From assembly GCA_900538475.1 (NCBI GenBank), contig UPYT01000008.1:1-64000 (forward strand): a stretch of DNA of 64,000 nt, read 5' to 3'. How positions within the stretch are numbered: the stretch's first letter is position 1; each line of letters starts with the position of its first letter. The translations under genes and the position numbers were made by a program. This stretch comes from an uncultured Clostridium sp. GTDB lineage: Bacteria > Bacillota > Clostridia > Lachnospirales > Lachnospiraceae. The notes under the pieces were generated by a model. The model was not told where the DNA came from. It saw only the letters and a program-made list of their open reading frames with translations, and made no database searches. Positions 53,640 to 62,744 of this stretch are shown here, one piece after another.

Positions 53640-54563
53640 ATGAGACCAAAAGGAATCTGGATAGCAATAGGATTGATTCTGGCAGTAGGCATCAGCTCAA
53701 CCAGATTAGTCAGACAGTATACATCAGAGCCGCTGCGGACAAAAGCCGCGGAAACCGTCATGGAAAAGGAGGTTCCAGAGATTGCTGCCTTTTCGGCAGG
53801 ATTGGAGCAGGAGGAGTCATTGGAACGGACCGTGCGGATTCCGGAGGCTGCTATGGAGCAGCTTAAAGAGTCAGAGCAAGAAGCGGAGACAGAGGCCGCC
53901 ACAGAAACTGCATTAGAATACGGACAGGCACCTGTTGCGACGATGGCGGAGGCAGTACCGGAACAGGCAGCATCTGAAACTAAGTCAGCTTTTGAGAAAG
54001 GCGCAGGTTTTGTTCAGGAAGACATAGCGATGCCGGCTCCGGCAGCAGAGATTCAGCAGCCAGTTCAGGCAGACCGCTCGCCGGTGTTATCTGCCGGAAA
54101 CAGCAAGAAGGAAGCCGAATCGTCCGGAAGCAGCAGAGCTCTTTCGCTACCTGCGATTTCTGCAGAGGCTTCATCAGCAAAGCAGCCGGGGAGACAGGAT
54201 GTTCTGGAACGGCTGGAGGAGCTGGATCGTCAGATAGAGAAAAAACGTTCCGCAAAGCAGGACGCTACAGCTAATTCTGCCAAGGCAATGGCAGAGAGCG
54301 AAAGAAAGCTTTGGGAAAATGAACTGAACCAGCTTCTGAGCGGACTGCGCAGCCACATGTCATCGGACACCTGGGATGTATTTATGAAGGATCAGAATGA
54401 GTGGATCCGAAGCAGGGAGGCGATGGCGGTAGACGCCCTGTCCGGCAATTCCGGCAGTGCTATGCAGGAGCTGGAATATACCCGTTCCCTGACAGAAATC
54501 ACACGGGACAGAGCCTATGAGCTGGCAGAAGAGTATTATGATGTGTTATCAGAGACGGAGTAA
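53640..54563 (+). CDS. Membrane-anchored protein with DUF1311/LprI-like domain
   Basis: 307 aa. Residues about 4-20 are a TM/signal anchor (GIWIAIGLILAVGISS). Residues about 40-220 are low-complexity, rich in Glu, Ala and Ser, probably an extended spacer in the wall. Residues about 225-305 resemble DUF1311 (LprI-type, lysozyme-inhibitor-like): LWENELNQLLSGL, DQNEWIRSREAMA and ITRDRAYELAEEYY. The usual paired Cys residues are absent. It is predicted to be exported; the role is unknown. A terminator overlaps the stop. Confidence 0.7.
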   Translation: MRPKGIWIAIGLILAVGISSTRLVRQYTSEPLRTKAAETVMEKEVPEIAAFSAGLEQEESLERTVRIPEAAMEQLKESEQEAETEAATETALEYGQAPVATMAEAVPEQAASETKSAFEKGAGFVQEDIAMPAPAAEIQQPVQADRSPVLSAGNSKKEAESSGSSRALSLPAISAEASSAKQPGRQDVLERLEELDRQIEKKRSAKQDATANSAKAMAESERKLWENELNQLLSGLRSHMSSDTWDVFMKDQNEWIRSREAMAVDALSGNSGSAMQELEYTRSLTEITRDRAYELAEEYYDVLSETE

Positions 54564-54573
54564 AATCCGTCTC
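54552..54573 (+). terminator. Terminator of the rnhA/DUF1311 unit
   Basis: GAGACGGA (54552-54559) and TCCGTCTC (54566-54573), then TTTTCAATTTT. The left arm lies within the last codons of the DUF1311 gene. Confidence 0.85.
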
Positions 54574-54589
54574 TTTTCAATTTTGTATC

Positions 54590-54618
54590 TTGAACAATGC
54601 CTTTGCCTATGGTATGAT
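54590..54618 (+). promoter_or_regulatory. Promoter of the 41-aa membrane protein gene
   Basis: TTGAAC (54590-54595), 17-nt spacer, TATGAT (54613-54618). It lies 48 nt before the small gene. Confidence 0.65.
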
Positions 54619-54665
54619 ACAAGGATGAAAGTGTGTGTTTATTTGAACGTAAGGAGGAAAATTCT

Positions 54666-54791
54666 ATGTCAGCTATCGCAGCAAGCTTTATCGGATATAC
54701 GGTTAAGGCAGTTATTTTCGTAGCAGTTGCCTACGCAGGAATTATCTGCGGTAAGAAGTTCAGAGACTCCCGCACGGAGAAAAAGAATTAA
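54666..54791 (+). CDS. 41-aa single-TM small membrane protein
   Basis: AAGGAGG (about 54650) 9 nt upstream of ATG and a promoter (54590-54618) support expression. The product has one hydrophobic helix (about residues 12-28: TVKAVIFVAVAYAGIIC) and a charged tail (KKFRDSRTEKKN), predicting one membrane pass with a basic cytoplasmic end. No known family assigned. It lies about 120 nt before alaS. Confidence 0.7.
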   Translation: MSAIAASFIGYTVKAVIFVAVAYAGIICGKKFRDSRTEKKN

Positions 54792-54914
54792 GCAACAGTT
54801 CAGCCAGGCGAAGCTAGGAAGATGCATGGCTGAGCTGCTGCAGAATGAATGGAGGACGCAGCTTATTACAGGAGGCTGCGCCGGAAAGAACAATAGTACG
54901 GAGGAACAAAAGAC

Positions 54915-57557
54915 GTGAAGAAGTATGGTGTAAATGAATTGAGAAGGATGTTTCTTGAATTCTTTGAAAGCAAGGGACATCTGGCAATGAAGAGCTTTTC
55001 GCTGGTGCCGCACAATGACAACAGCCTGCTGCTCATTAATTCCGGTATGGCTCCGTTAAAGCCCTATTTTACCGGACAGGAGATCCCGCCTCGCAGACGT
55101 GTGACGACCTGTCAGAAGTGCATCCGCACCGGTGATATTGAAAATATCGGAAAGACAGCCCGCCACGGCACATTTTTTGAGATGCTGGGAAACTTCTCGT
55201 TTGGTGACTATTTCAAAACGGAAGCCATCCACTGGTCCTGGGAGTTTCTGACGGAGGTGGTAGGACTGGATCCGGAGCGTCTCTATCCGTCCGTATATCT
55301 GGATGACGATGAGGCATTCCGCATCTGGAATGAAGAGATTGGCATTCCGGCAGATCGGATTTTCCGCTTTGGCAAGGAGGATAATTTCTGGGAGCATGGC
55401 GCAGGTCCCTGCGGCCCCTGTTCTGAAATTTATTATGACCGGGGAGAAAAATATGGCTGTGGAAAGCCTGGCTGTACTGTAGGTTGTGAATGTGATCGTT
55501 ATATTGAGGTATGGAACAACGTATTTACTCAGTTTGAGAATGACGGCCATGGCAATTATACCGAGCTGGTACAGAAGAATATTGATACAGGTATGGGTCT
55601 GGAGCGTCTGGCTGTTGTGGTTCAGGATGTGGACTCTCTGTTCACTGTAGATACCAACAAGGCTCTTTTGGATGCAGTCTGTGAACTGGCTCATACAGAA
55701 TACCAGGCAGCTCATAAGACGGATGTTTCTCTGCGTATTATTGCCGATCATATTAAGTCCTGTACCTTTATGATTTCCGATGGAATTATGCCGTCTAATG
55801 AGGGACGTGGTTATGTACTGCGCCGTCTGCTGCGTCGGGCTGCCCGTCACGGAAGACTGCTGGGAATCGAAGGCCGGTTTATGGCAGAGCTGTCTAAGGC
55901 AGTAATTGAGCTGTCTAAGGACGGTTATCCAGAGCTGGAAGAAAAGAAGCCTATGATTTTAAAGGTTCTGGCAGAGGAAGAAGAGAAATTTAACAAGACC
56001 ATTGATCAGGGACTGGCTATTCTTGGAGAGATGGAAGCAGAGATGGAGAAAAAGGGTGAGACCGTTCTCTCTGGTGATAATGCATTTAAGCTTTATGACA
56101 CCTATGGCTTCCCGTTAGATCTGACCATTGAAATTCTGGAAGAAAAGAATATGACAGTAGATGAGGAAGGCTTCCAGGCTGCTATGAAGGAGCAGCGTGA
56201 GAAGGCTCGTGCAGCAAGAAAGACAACCAACTACATGGGTGCTGATGTTACAGTATATCAGTCTATTCCGGCTGAGATTACAACGGACTTTGTGGGATAC
56301 GATCGCCTGGTTCATGATTCAGAGATTACCGTTCTGACAACAGAAAGCGAGATTGTAGAGGCGCTGACAGATGGACAGCACGGAACGATTCTGGTGAAGG
56401 AAACGCCGTTTTATGCCACTATGGGCGGACAGACTGGCGATACTGGTGTGATTACCGGCGCGGGCGGCAGTTTTGTAGTAGAGGATACGATTCATCTGCA
56501 GGGCGGAAAGGTTGGCCATGTAGGTTATATGGCCAGCGGTATGCTTACGGTCGGTGAAACTGTTACAATGAAGGTTAGCGAGTCTGCGCGCCGTTCCACA
56601 GAGAAGAATCACAGTGCAACTCATCTGCTTCAGAAAGCGCTGAGAATGGTTCTTGGAGAGCATGTAGAACAGGCTGGTTCTTTAGTAACACCGGACAGAC
56701 TGCGTTTTGACTTCACCCATTTCTCTGCCATGACTGCAGAGGAACTGAAAAAGGTGGAGGAGCTGGTGAATCAGGAGATTCAGGCAGGCCTGGATGTTGT
56801 GACACAGGAGATGAGTCTGGATGAGGCGAAAAAGACGGGCGCTATGGCGCTGTTTGGTGAAAAATATGGCGAGAAGGTTCGTGTGGTTAAGATGGGCGAC
56901 TTCTCTACAGAGCTTTGCGGCGGTACTCATGTGGGCAACACTGGTACAATTCATGCATTCAAGATTGTTTCTGAGGCCGGAATTGCAGCAGGAGTCCGCA
57001 GAATCGAGGCGCTGACCGGAGAAGGTCTGATGGCTTATTATCATAAGACAGAGGAAGAACTTCATGAAGCAGCTCATGCGGCAAAGACAACACCGGCTGA
57101 TCTGAAGTCCAAAATTGAGGCTATGATGGCTGAGATTAAGGCTCTGCAGGCAGAAAATGATAAATTAAAGAGCAAGCTTGCAAAGGAATCCCTGGGAGAT
57201 GTTATGGACCAGGTAAAGGAAATTCACGGTGTGAAGGTTCTGGCTGCCAAGGTCAGCGACGCAGATATGAACGGTCTGCGCAGCCTGGGCGACCAGTTAA
57301 AGGAAAAACTGGGCGAAGGCGTGATTGTTCTTGCTTCTGTACAGGGAGATAAGGTCAATCTGATGGCGACGGCTACAGATGCAGCACAGAAGCAGGGGGC
57401 CCATGCAGGCAATCTGATTAAGGCTATTGCTGCCTTAGTTGGCGGCGGCGGCGGCGGCCGTCCTGGCATGGCTCAGGCCGGCGGAAAGAATCCGGCAGGC
57501 GTAGACAGTGCACTGGAGAAGGCCTATGAGACTGCTGCCCAGCAGCTTCATGACTAA
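54915..57557 (+). CDS. alaS: Alanyl-tRNA synthetase
   Basis: 880-aa class II synthetase charging tRNA-Ala. Aminoacylation core: RVTTCQKCIRTGDIENIG, ARHGTFFEMLGNFSFGDYF; editing domain with the zinc motif NHSATHLLQ and CGGTHVGN; C-terminal DHHA1 ending with a glycine-rich stretch (VGGGGGGRPGMAQAGG). It starts at GTG 54915 with GGAGGAA 7 nt before. The 120-nt leader shows no T-box features. A terminator follows. Confidence 0.97.
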   Translation: MKKYGVNELRRMFLEFFESKGHLAMKSFSLVPHNDNSLLLINSGMAPLKPYFTGQEIPPRRRVTTCQKCIRTGDIENIGKTARHGTFFEMLGNFSFGDYFKTEAIHWSWEFLTEVVGLDPERLYPSVYLDDDEAFRIWNEEIGIPADRIFRFGKEDNFWEHGAGPCGPCSEIYYDRGEKYGCGKPGCTVGCECDRYIEVWNNVFTQFENDGHGNYTELVQKNIDTGMGLERLAVVVQDVDSLFTVDTNKALLDAVCELAHTEYQAAHKTDVSLRIIADHIKSCTFMISDGIMPSNEGRGYVLRRLLRRAARHGRLLGIEGRFMAELSKAVIELSKDGYPELEEKKPMILKVLAEEEEKFNKTIDQGLAILGEMEAEMEKKGETVLSGDNAFKLYDTYGFPLDLTIEILEEKNMTVDEEGFQAAMKEQREKARAARKTTNYMGADVTVYQSIPAEITTDFVGYDRLVHDSEITVLTTESEIVEALTDGQHGTILVKETPFYATMGGQTGDTGVITGAGGSFVVEDTIHLQGGKVGHVGYMASGMLTVGETVTMKVSESARRSTEKNHSATHLLQKALRMVLGEHVEQAGSLVTPDRLRFDFTHFSAMTAEELKKVEELVNQEIQAGLDVVTQEMSLDEAKKTGAMALFGEKYGEKVRVVKMGDFSTELCGGTHVGNTGTIHAFKIVSEAGIAAGVRRIEALTGEGLMAYYHKTEEELHEAAHAAKTTPADLKSKIEAMMAEIKALQAENDKLKSKLAKESLGDVMDQVKEIHGVKVLAAKVSDADMNGLRSLGDQLKEKLGEGVIVLASVQGDKVNLMATATDAAQKQGAHAGNLIKAIAALVGGGGGGRPGMAQAGGKNPAGVDSALEKAYETAAQQLHD

Positions 57558-57588
57558 GAAATCAGCCTGATAAAATGATAAAACAGAT

Positions 57589-57645
57589 GCCTTACCGGCA
57601 GTTTTTGAAAGGAAAACCTGAAAAAAAGCCTCCGGTAAGGCGTTT
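57589..57645 (+). terminator. Terminator of alaS
   Basis: GCCTTACCGG (57589-57598) and CCGGTAAGGC (57632-57641), 10-bp stem with an A-rich 33-nt loop, then GTTTT. Confidence 0.8.
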
Positions 57646-57669
57646 TCTGCATAATTTTGAAAAAAGGTG

Positions 57670-57697
57670 TTGACGAATGGGAATTTTATGCTATAAT
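57670..57697 (+). promoter_or_regulatory. Strong promoter of rpsU
   Basis: TTGACG (57670-57675), 16-nt spacer, TATAAT (57692-57697) with TGC upstream (extended -10). Its leader can form CAGTTGT/ACAACTG just before the GGAGGGAGG ribosome site. Confidence 0.85.
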
Positions 57698-57773
57698 CAT
57701 TTCAGTGCTAAAAAATACCCAAACAGTTGTATTATGCACAAGTACACAACTGGAGGGAGGTCAGGTGTGAGCT

Positions 57774-57950
57774 ATGTCAAACGTTATCGTTAAAGAGAAC
57801 GAGAGTCTGGACAGCGCGTTACGCAGATTCAAAAGAAACTGCGCAAAGGCTGGTATTCAGCAGGAGATTCGTAAGAGAGAGCATTACGAAAAGCCCAGCG
57901 TAAGACGGAAGAAAAAGTCCGAAGCTGCAAGAAAACGCAAATTTAATTAA
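57774..57950 (+). CDS. rpsU: 30S ribosomal protein S21
   Basis: 58-aa basic ribosomal protein that helps mRNA binding on the 30S subunit. The sequence starts [20 protein letters not shown] and ends with the Arg/Lys-rich tail [15 protein letters not shown], typical of Firmicute S21. ATG 57774 follows GGAGGGAGG and AGGTG. Its own promoter and terminator make it monocistronic. Confidence 0.97.
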   Translation: MSNVIVKENESLDSALRRFKRNCAKAGIQQEIRKREHYEKPSVRRKKKSEAARKRKFN

Positions 57951-57960
57951 TTGTTTTCCG

Positions 57961-57990
57961 ATCCCCAGTCATAAGACTGGGGATTTTTTC
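57961..57990 (+). terminator. Terminator of rpsU
   Basis: ATCCCCAGTC (57961-57970), loop ATAA, GACTGGGGAT (57975-57984), then T5. Confidence 0.94.
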
Positions 57991-58029
57991 GTAGTATTAT
58001 AAAGAGAAAGACGGCAGGGTGAACAGAGA

Positions 58030-58296
58030 TTGCTGGAACAGATGAAAGTAGCTGCGGCAGAAGAATTGAAACTGCCGAAGGATGCCGTTTTGGGAGAAGT
58101 GCTCCTCTCTTTTGTTGGACGGTGCAGTGTGGTTATTGAGAATTATCGTGGGATCCTGCTTTATAATGACAATACCATCCGGCTGCAGGCCAGACAATGC
58201 AGGCTGTCTATTCATGGAAAACGACTGCATATTGATTATTACAATCATGAGGAGATGAAAATCACCGGGCAGATACAGTCAATGGAGTTTGAGTAA
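58030..58296 (+). CDS. yqfC: Sporulation protein YqfC
   Basis: 88-aa protein of the YqfC/YabP family, found in spore formers and expressed in the mother cell in Bacillus. LKLPKDAVLGEV, VVIENYRGILLYNDNTIRL and HGKRLHIDYYN match the family. The start is uncertain: TTG 58030 (AGGGTG 8 nt upstream) or ATG 58042; the longer form fits the family length. yqfD follows, the conserved clostridial order. Confidence 0.88.
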   Translation: MLEQMKVAAAEELKLPKDAVLGEVLLSFVGRCSVVIENYRGILLYNDNTIRLQARQCRLSIHGKRLHIDYYNHEEMKITGQIQSMEFE

Positions 58297-58339
58297 TCAC
58301 AGGGGAGGAACCTGTGACAATGGAAATAGGAGAGGGCAG

Positions 58340-59608
58340 ATGAAGGAAAGGGTATTGCGGTATGCAGGCGGATATCTGAAAGTCCGGATGACCGGTCTGA
58401 CCTCCGAACGGTTTTTAAATCTCTGTATGGCAAGAGGAATTACGCTGTGGGAGCTGAGCCGTTCAGATAGGGAGGCGCTCTGTTTTTTTATTTCGATTAA
58501 GGATTTCCGGCGCATTGGACCGCTGGTGAAAAAAGCTGGTGTGCATGTGAAAATTACGGGGAGGTTTGGACTTCCCTTTTTTTTATACCGAAACAGAAGG
58601 CGAAAGCTGTATGGGGCAGGAGTGGCGGCCTTTTTTCTGGTTCTATTCATTATGTCCCGGTTTATCTGGAATATCAGTCTGGAGGGAAACAGACGGTTTA
58701 CCGATGATATGCTGCTTCATTATCTGGACAGTCAAAAGATTCATTATGGAATGGCAAAATCGGCAATAGACTGTGATATACTGGAGGAATCTATCCGCAG
58801 CGCCTATCCGGAAATAATTTGGGTATCAGCACGGGTATCTGGTACCAGGCTGCTGATTCGGATGAAAGAAAATGATGTAGTGGGAACTATTCCAAAAAAG
58901 GATGAAACACCGCGGAATCTGGTAGCAGACAAGGCAGGCACTGTTGTAAAAATGGTGGTTCGAAAGGGGAAGGCTCAGGTTCTGCCAGGGGAGGAGGTAG
59001 AGCCGGGACAGGTTCTGATCAGTGGTGAAATACCGATTCTGGGAGACGGAGGGGAACTGCTGAACACACATTTTGTGCGGGCGGATGGCGATATTTTTGT
59101 CAGAACAAGGGAAAGCTATACGGAATCTATTTCAAAGCAGATAACAGAGCGGGTGAGAACCGGAGAAGTGAGAAAAGGGCTTCGCCTTCGTCTGGGGGCT
59201 TTTGAGCTTCTTTGGATGCTTCCGAAAAAGGAGGATACCTGCTGGGAAATTACAGGAAAAACAAGGCAGCTGGTATTGTTCGGTGATTTTTATGTTCCTG
59301 TCTGGGCAGACTGGATCACAGCGCGGGAGTATGGAATTTATGAGAGAAATCGTACACAAGAGGAGGCGAAGGCTCTTGGTGAGCAGCTGCATCAGGCAAA
59401 GATACAAAAAATTATGGAAAAAGGGGTACCAATAATTGAAAATAATGTTAGAATAGAAGAGAAGAGTGGGTGCTGGCAGGTGCAGGGCAGTTTTGTACTG
59501 GAGGAGCCGGCAGCCACGGGACAGAATATTTCTCAGGAAAAATTGCTGAATATGGAACAGGAAGAGGAGTCAGAATTACTGGATGAGCGTAATAGAAACG
59601 ATAATTGA
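58340..59608 (+). CDS. yqfD: Sporulation protein YqfD
   Basis: 422-aa membrane-anchored sporulation protein. The N-terminal cytoplasmic part (about 1-85) includes LRYAGGYLKVRMTG; one TM helix lies at about 89-108 (AAFFLVLFIMSRFIWNI); the remainder is predicted to be extracytoplasmic (NISLEGNRRFTDDMLLHYL, DKAGTVVKMVVRKGKAQV). AGGAGAGGG precedes ATG 58340. It overlaps the start of phoH by 26 nt. Confidence 0.92.
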   Translation: MKERVLRYAGGYLKVRMTGLTSERFLNLCMARGITLWELSRSDREALCFFISIKDFRRIGPLVKKAGVHVKITGRFGLPFFLYRNRRRKLYGAGVAAFFLVLFIMSRFIWNISLEGNRRFTDDMLLHYLDSQKIHYGMAKSAIDCDILEESIRSAYPEIIWVSARVSGTRLLIRMKENDVVGTIPKKDETPRNLVADKAGTVVKMVVRKGKAQVLPGEEVEPGQVLISGEIPILGDGGELLNTHFVRADGDIFVRTRESYTESISKQITERVRTGEVRKGLRLRLGAFELLWMLPKKEDTCWEITGKTRQLVLFGDFYVPVWADWITAREYGIYERNRTQEEAKALGEQLHQAKIQKIMEKGVPIIENNVRIEEKSGCWQVQGSFVLEEPAATGQNISQEKLLNMEQEEESELLDERNRNDN

Positions 59609-60644
59609 TATTCCCGCAGAGCATGAAAAAAATGTCTGCGGACAGTTTGATGCCTATGTGAAAAAAATAGAAAGAACCCTCCATGTGACGATTGTAGCCA
59701 GGGATGGAGCCTTAAAGCTGATAGGACCAGAGGCCATGATTAAGCGGGCCAAAAGCGTGTTTAACAACCTGGTAGAGCTGTCAAAACGGGGCAATGCCAT
59801 TACAGAACAGAATGTGGACTATGCCCTGTCTCTGGCATTTACAGAGTCAGATGATGTGATTCTGGAGATTGATAAGGATATTATTTGCCGTACAGTTACC
59901 GGAAAACCGGTAAAGCCGAAAACCATGGGACAAAAGCAGTATGTGGATACCATCCGGAAAAAGATGATTGTCTTTGGTATTGGACCGGCCGGCACCGGAA
60001 AAACCTATCTGGCTATGGCTATGGCGATTTCTGCATTTAAAAACGGAGAGGTGAACCGGATTATTTTAACGCGTCCTGCCATTGAGGCGGGAGAAAAGCT
60101 GGGCTTTTTGCCAGGAGATCTGCAGAGTAAGATCGATCCCTATCTGCGTCCGCTTTACGATGCCCTGTACCAGATTATGGGAGCAGAAAGCTTCCTCCAT
60201 AATTCTGAAAAAGGCCTGATTGAGGTGGCGCCCTTAGCTTACATGAGAGGACGGACGCTTGACAACGCCTATATCATTCTGGATGAGGCACAGAATACCA
60301 CGCCGGCTCAGATGAAGATGTTTTTAACCCGTATCGGTTTTGGCTCCAAGGTGATTGTGACTGGTGACAAGACGCAGAAGGATCTGCCAGCCGGAGCTGT
60401 TTCCGGTCTGGATATGGCGATGAAGGTGCTGGGCAAGATTGATGATATTGGATTCTGCAGCCTGACCAGCAGTGATGTAGTCCGCCATCCTCTGGTTCAG
60501 AAAATTGTACAGGCTTATGATGACTATGAGCGCAGAACTGAGGCGGCAAAGCCTCTTCTTCAGGATCGGCTGCCCAAAAAGGTCAAGGACGGAAAAAATA
60601 AGACACATACCCGGGGAAAAGAGGAAAGGAAAAATGACCATTAG
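59583..60644 (+). CDS. phoH: PhoH-like ATPase
   Basis: 353-aa ATPase. N-terminal KH-like part (about 10-80), then Walker A GPAGTGKT (about 139-146), LTRPAIEAGEKLGFLPGDL and Walker B AYIILDEAQNTTPAQMKMFL with VTGDKTQ. It is thought to act in RNA metabolism. Gene order yqfD-phoH-ybeY is conserved in Firmicutes. Its 3' end overlaps ybeY by 11 nt. The C-terminal tail is strongly basic. Confidence 0.95.
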   Translation: MSVIETIIDIPAEHEKNVCGQFDAYVKKIERTLHVTIVARDGALKLIGPEAMIKRAKSVFNNLVELSKRGNAITEQNVDYALSLAFTESDDVILEIDKDIICRTVTGKPVKPKTMGQKQYVDTIRKKMIVFGIGPAGTGKTYLAMAMAISAFKNGEVNRIILTRPAIEAGEKLGFLPGDLQSKIDPYLRPLYDALYQIMGAESFLHNSEKGLIEVAPLAYMRGRTLDNAYIILDEAQNTTPAQMKMFLTRIGFGSKVIVTGDKTQKDLPAGAVSGLDMAMKVLGKIDDIGFCSLTSSDVVRHPLVQKIVQAYDDYERRTEAAKPLLQDRLPKKVKDGKNKTHTRGKEERKNDH

Positions 60645-61131
60645 TATTGAGTACGAGACAGAAAAAAAATTAGAGCTGGATTATGAGCGGATTATCCGGG
60701 AGATTATTTTAGCTTCTCTGGATTATGAGGAATGCCCTTACGAGGCAGAGGTTAGTGTGATTCTTACAGATAATGAGGGAATCCGGGAGATTAACCGGGA
60801 CTATCGGCAGATAGATGCACCGACCGATGTGCTTTCCTTCCCTATGGTGGATTTTGAAAAAGAATCAGATTTTTCTCATGTGGAGGACGCAGCAGAGGAT
60901 TATTTTGATCCGGAAACCGGCGAGCTGGTGCTGGGAGATATTATCATTTCCGTGGAGAAGGTAATAGAACAGGCAGAAAAATACGGTCATTCCCAGGAAC
61001 GGGAGCTGGCTTTTCTGGTAGCTCACAGTATGCTTCACTTGTGTGGTTATGATCATATGGAAGATGCTGAGCGGGAAATTATGGAACAGAAGCAGCGTGA
61101 AATTTTAACAGAAAAGGGATATTGCCGATGA
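60634..61131 (+). CDS. ybeY: Endoribonuclease YbeY (rRNA maturation)
   Basis: 165-aa zinc RNase for 16S rRNA 3'-end processing and ribosome quality control. The metal motif HSMLHLCGYDHMED (H3xH5xH) lies at about 129-142; TDVLSFPM and LGDIIIS precede it. GAGGAAAGGA precedes ATG 60634, which overlaps the phoH end. It overlaps the DUF3048 gene by 4 nt (ATGA). Confidence 0.95.
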   Translation: MTISIEYETEKKLELDYERIIREIILASLDYEECPYEAEVSVILTDNEGIREINRDYRQIDAPTDVLSFPMVDFEKESDFSHVEDAAEDYFDPETGELVLGDIIISVEKVIEQAEKYGHSQERELAFLVAHSMLHLCGYDHMEDAEREIMEQKQREILTEKGYCR

Positions 61132-62300
61132 GAAAAAGAACAGGGGTTTTGGGTTGGTTGCTGGTTGGTTTGCTGTGCATAATGGCTGCAGGCTGTTCCG
61201 GGCCGGTTCAGGCCCCTGTTTCTGAATCTCAGAGAATTATTCAGGAACAGACAGAAAACATGGAAGAGACGGAGCACCGCCCAGTAGTAATTGAGACAGA
61301 GCCTAAGCCAGAGACAGAAGCCCAGGAGCCAGTGAAGGGAAATGTAATTCAGCAGCGGACGGAAACAGACGGCATGATTCACAGCTATCTGACAGGAGAA
61401 CTGGTTCCTGCAGAGCAGGGAAAACGCAGACCTTTGGCTGTTATGATGAGCAATGACCGGGCAGCTTTGCCCCAGTATGGTCTAAACAGGGCGGGGGTGA
61501 TTTATGAGGTGCCGGTGGAAGCGGGGATGAACCGCTATATGGCTCTGATTGAAAATTTTGACGATTTGGAGCGGATTGGCTCGGTACGCAGCTGCCGGAC
61601 CTACTATGTTTATTTTGCCAGAGAGTTTGACGGAATTTACGCCCATTTTGGACAGAGTACCTTTGCAAAGCCTTATCTGAAATATATTGACAATATTAAC
61701 GGAATTGATGGAACGGGAGGAACTGCTTTTTACCGCTCCGGCGATCGAAAAAAACCTCACAATGCCTATACAAGCGCAGCAGGTATTCAGAAAGCGGTGC
61801 AAAAGCTGGGGTATTCCTGGGATTATTCCGAGGATTATCAGGGACATTTCCGTTTTACGGCGCCAGGAACTGCAGCAGTTCTGGAGGGAGCAGATGCCAG
61901 AGATGCCTGGAAGGTGACGCCAGGATATGAGCTGAATCAGCCATGGTTTGAATATCACGAGGATGACGGCCTGTACTACCGGTATCAGTACGGAGGTCCC
62001 CACATGGGAGATGGCGGTCCCATTGCGGTACGCAATATTATTATTCAATACTGCCCTTCCGGGTTTTATGCTTCTACGGAATATCTCAATATCAATGTCC
62101 ATGACGATTCCTGGGGATACTTTATTACAGGAGGAAAGGCAGAGGATATTACTTGGAAAAAGGACGGAGAGTTTGGCATTACCCATTATTACGATGCATC
62201 TGGAAATGAAATTGTTCTGACGCCTGGAAAGACCTGGATTTGTGTGGTTCCCACAAGAAATATGAAGCCGGCTCTGATTGAAGGACGGGATGCTGGATAA
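61128..62300 (+). CDS. DUF3048 (YerB-like) lipoprotein
   Basis: 390 aa. The lipobox MAAGC gives a lipid-anchored Cys near residue 23, followed by a Glu/Pro/Thr-rich stretch (about 25-75). The DUF3048 domain follows: RPLAVMMSNDRAALPQYGL (about 100), GVIYEVPVEAGMNRYMALI, RIGSVRSCRTYYVY and a C-terminal domain with GKTWICVVPT. Function unknown; it is predicted to be on the outer face of the membrane. The ATGA overlap with ybeY suggests coupling. Confidence 0.88.
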   Translation: MRKRTGVLGWLLVGLLCIMAAGCSGPVQAPVSESQRIIQEQTENMEETEHRPVVIETEPKPETEAQEPVKGNVIQQRTETDGMIHSYLTGELVPAEQGKRRPLAVMMSNDRAALPQYGLNRAGVIYEVPVEAGMNRYMALIENFDDLERIGSVRSCRTYYVYFAREFDGIYAHFGQSTFAKPYLKYIDNINGIDGTGGTAFYRSGDRKKPHNAYTSAAGIQKAVQKLGYSWDYSEDYQGHFRFTAPGTAAVLEGADARDAWKVTPGYELNQPWFEYHEDDGLYYRYQYGGPHMGDGGPIAVRNIIIQYCPSGFYASTEYLNINVHDDSWGYFITGGKAEDITWKKDGEFGITHYYDASGNEIVLTPGKTWICVVPTRNMKPALIEGRDAG

Positions 62301-62342
62301 AAAAGTAAAAATAAGCAGATACTGTACTTATGGAGGTTTACG

Positions 62343-62732
62343 ATGAAAAAGTATATGATCTGTTTATTTTTATTTGCGGCAGTTTCTGCTTTTTGCCTGG
62401 GAGTTGGAATCGGAACAAGGCAGAGCTGCAAAAAAAATCTGCTGCAGGAGACATCACAGTCCGAGTCTTCCTCTTTTCAGGAGACAGAGATGGCGGATTA
62501 TGAGGCGGCAAATGGGCAGCAGGTGGAACCTGTGGTGATTCGAGAGGAATATTATCTGGTAGCAGAGGATGGGTTTTTGCTGGTATTTTTAAAGGATCAG
62601 AAAACGATCTGTCTTTATACCCATGTACCTTTGATGGATTTTCCTCAGGAGGAACAGGAGCGGCTGCGAGAGGGGATCTGGTTTTCTTCTATGATGGATG
62701 TGTTCCACTATCTGGAGTCTTATACCAGCTAG
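62343..62732 (+). CDS. BofC-like secreted/anchored protein
   Basis: 129 aa with an N-terminal TM/signal (MICLFLFAAVSAFCLGVGIG). Residues about 65-129 resemble the BofC C-terminal domain: EEYYLVAEDGFLLVFLKD, then LMDFPQEEQERLREGIWF and DVFHYLESYTS, the final Tyr-Thr/Gly-Ser being typical. BofC in Bacillus restrains SpoIVB signalling to sigma-K. Homology is by eye and moderate. It is followed by a promoter for the next gene. Confidence 0.6.
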   Translation: MKKYMICLFLFAAVSAFCLGVGIGTRQSCKKNLLQETSQSESSSFQETEMADYEAANGQQVEPVVIREEYYLVAEDGFLLVFLKDQKTICLYTHVPLMDFPQEEQERLREGIWFSSMMDVFHYLESYTS

Positions 62733-62744
62733 GGAAAAATATAC

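Noticed and set aside
54792..54914. T-box leader before alaS
   Set aside because: About 120 nt with only a 6-bp CGCAGC/GCTGCG stem; no AGAGAG-type or T-box bulge sequence and no terminator.
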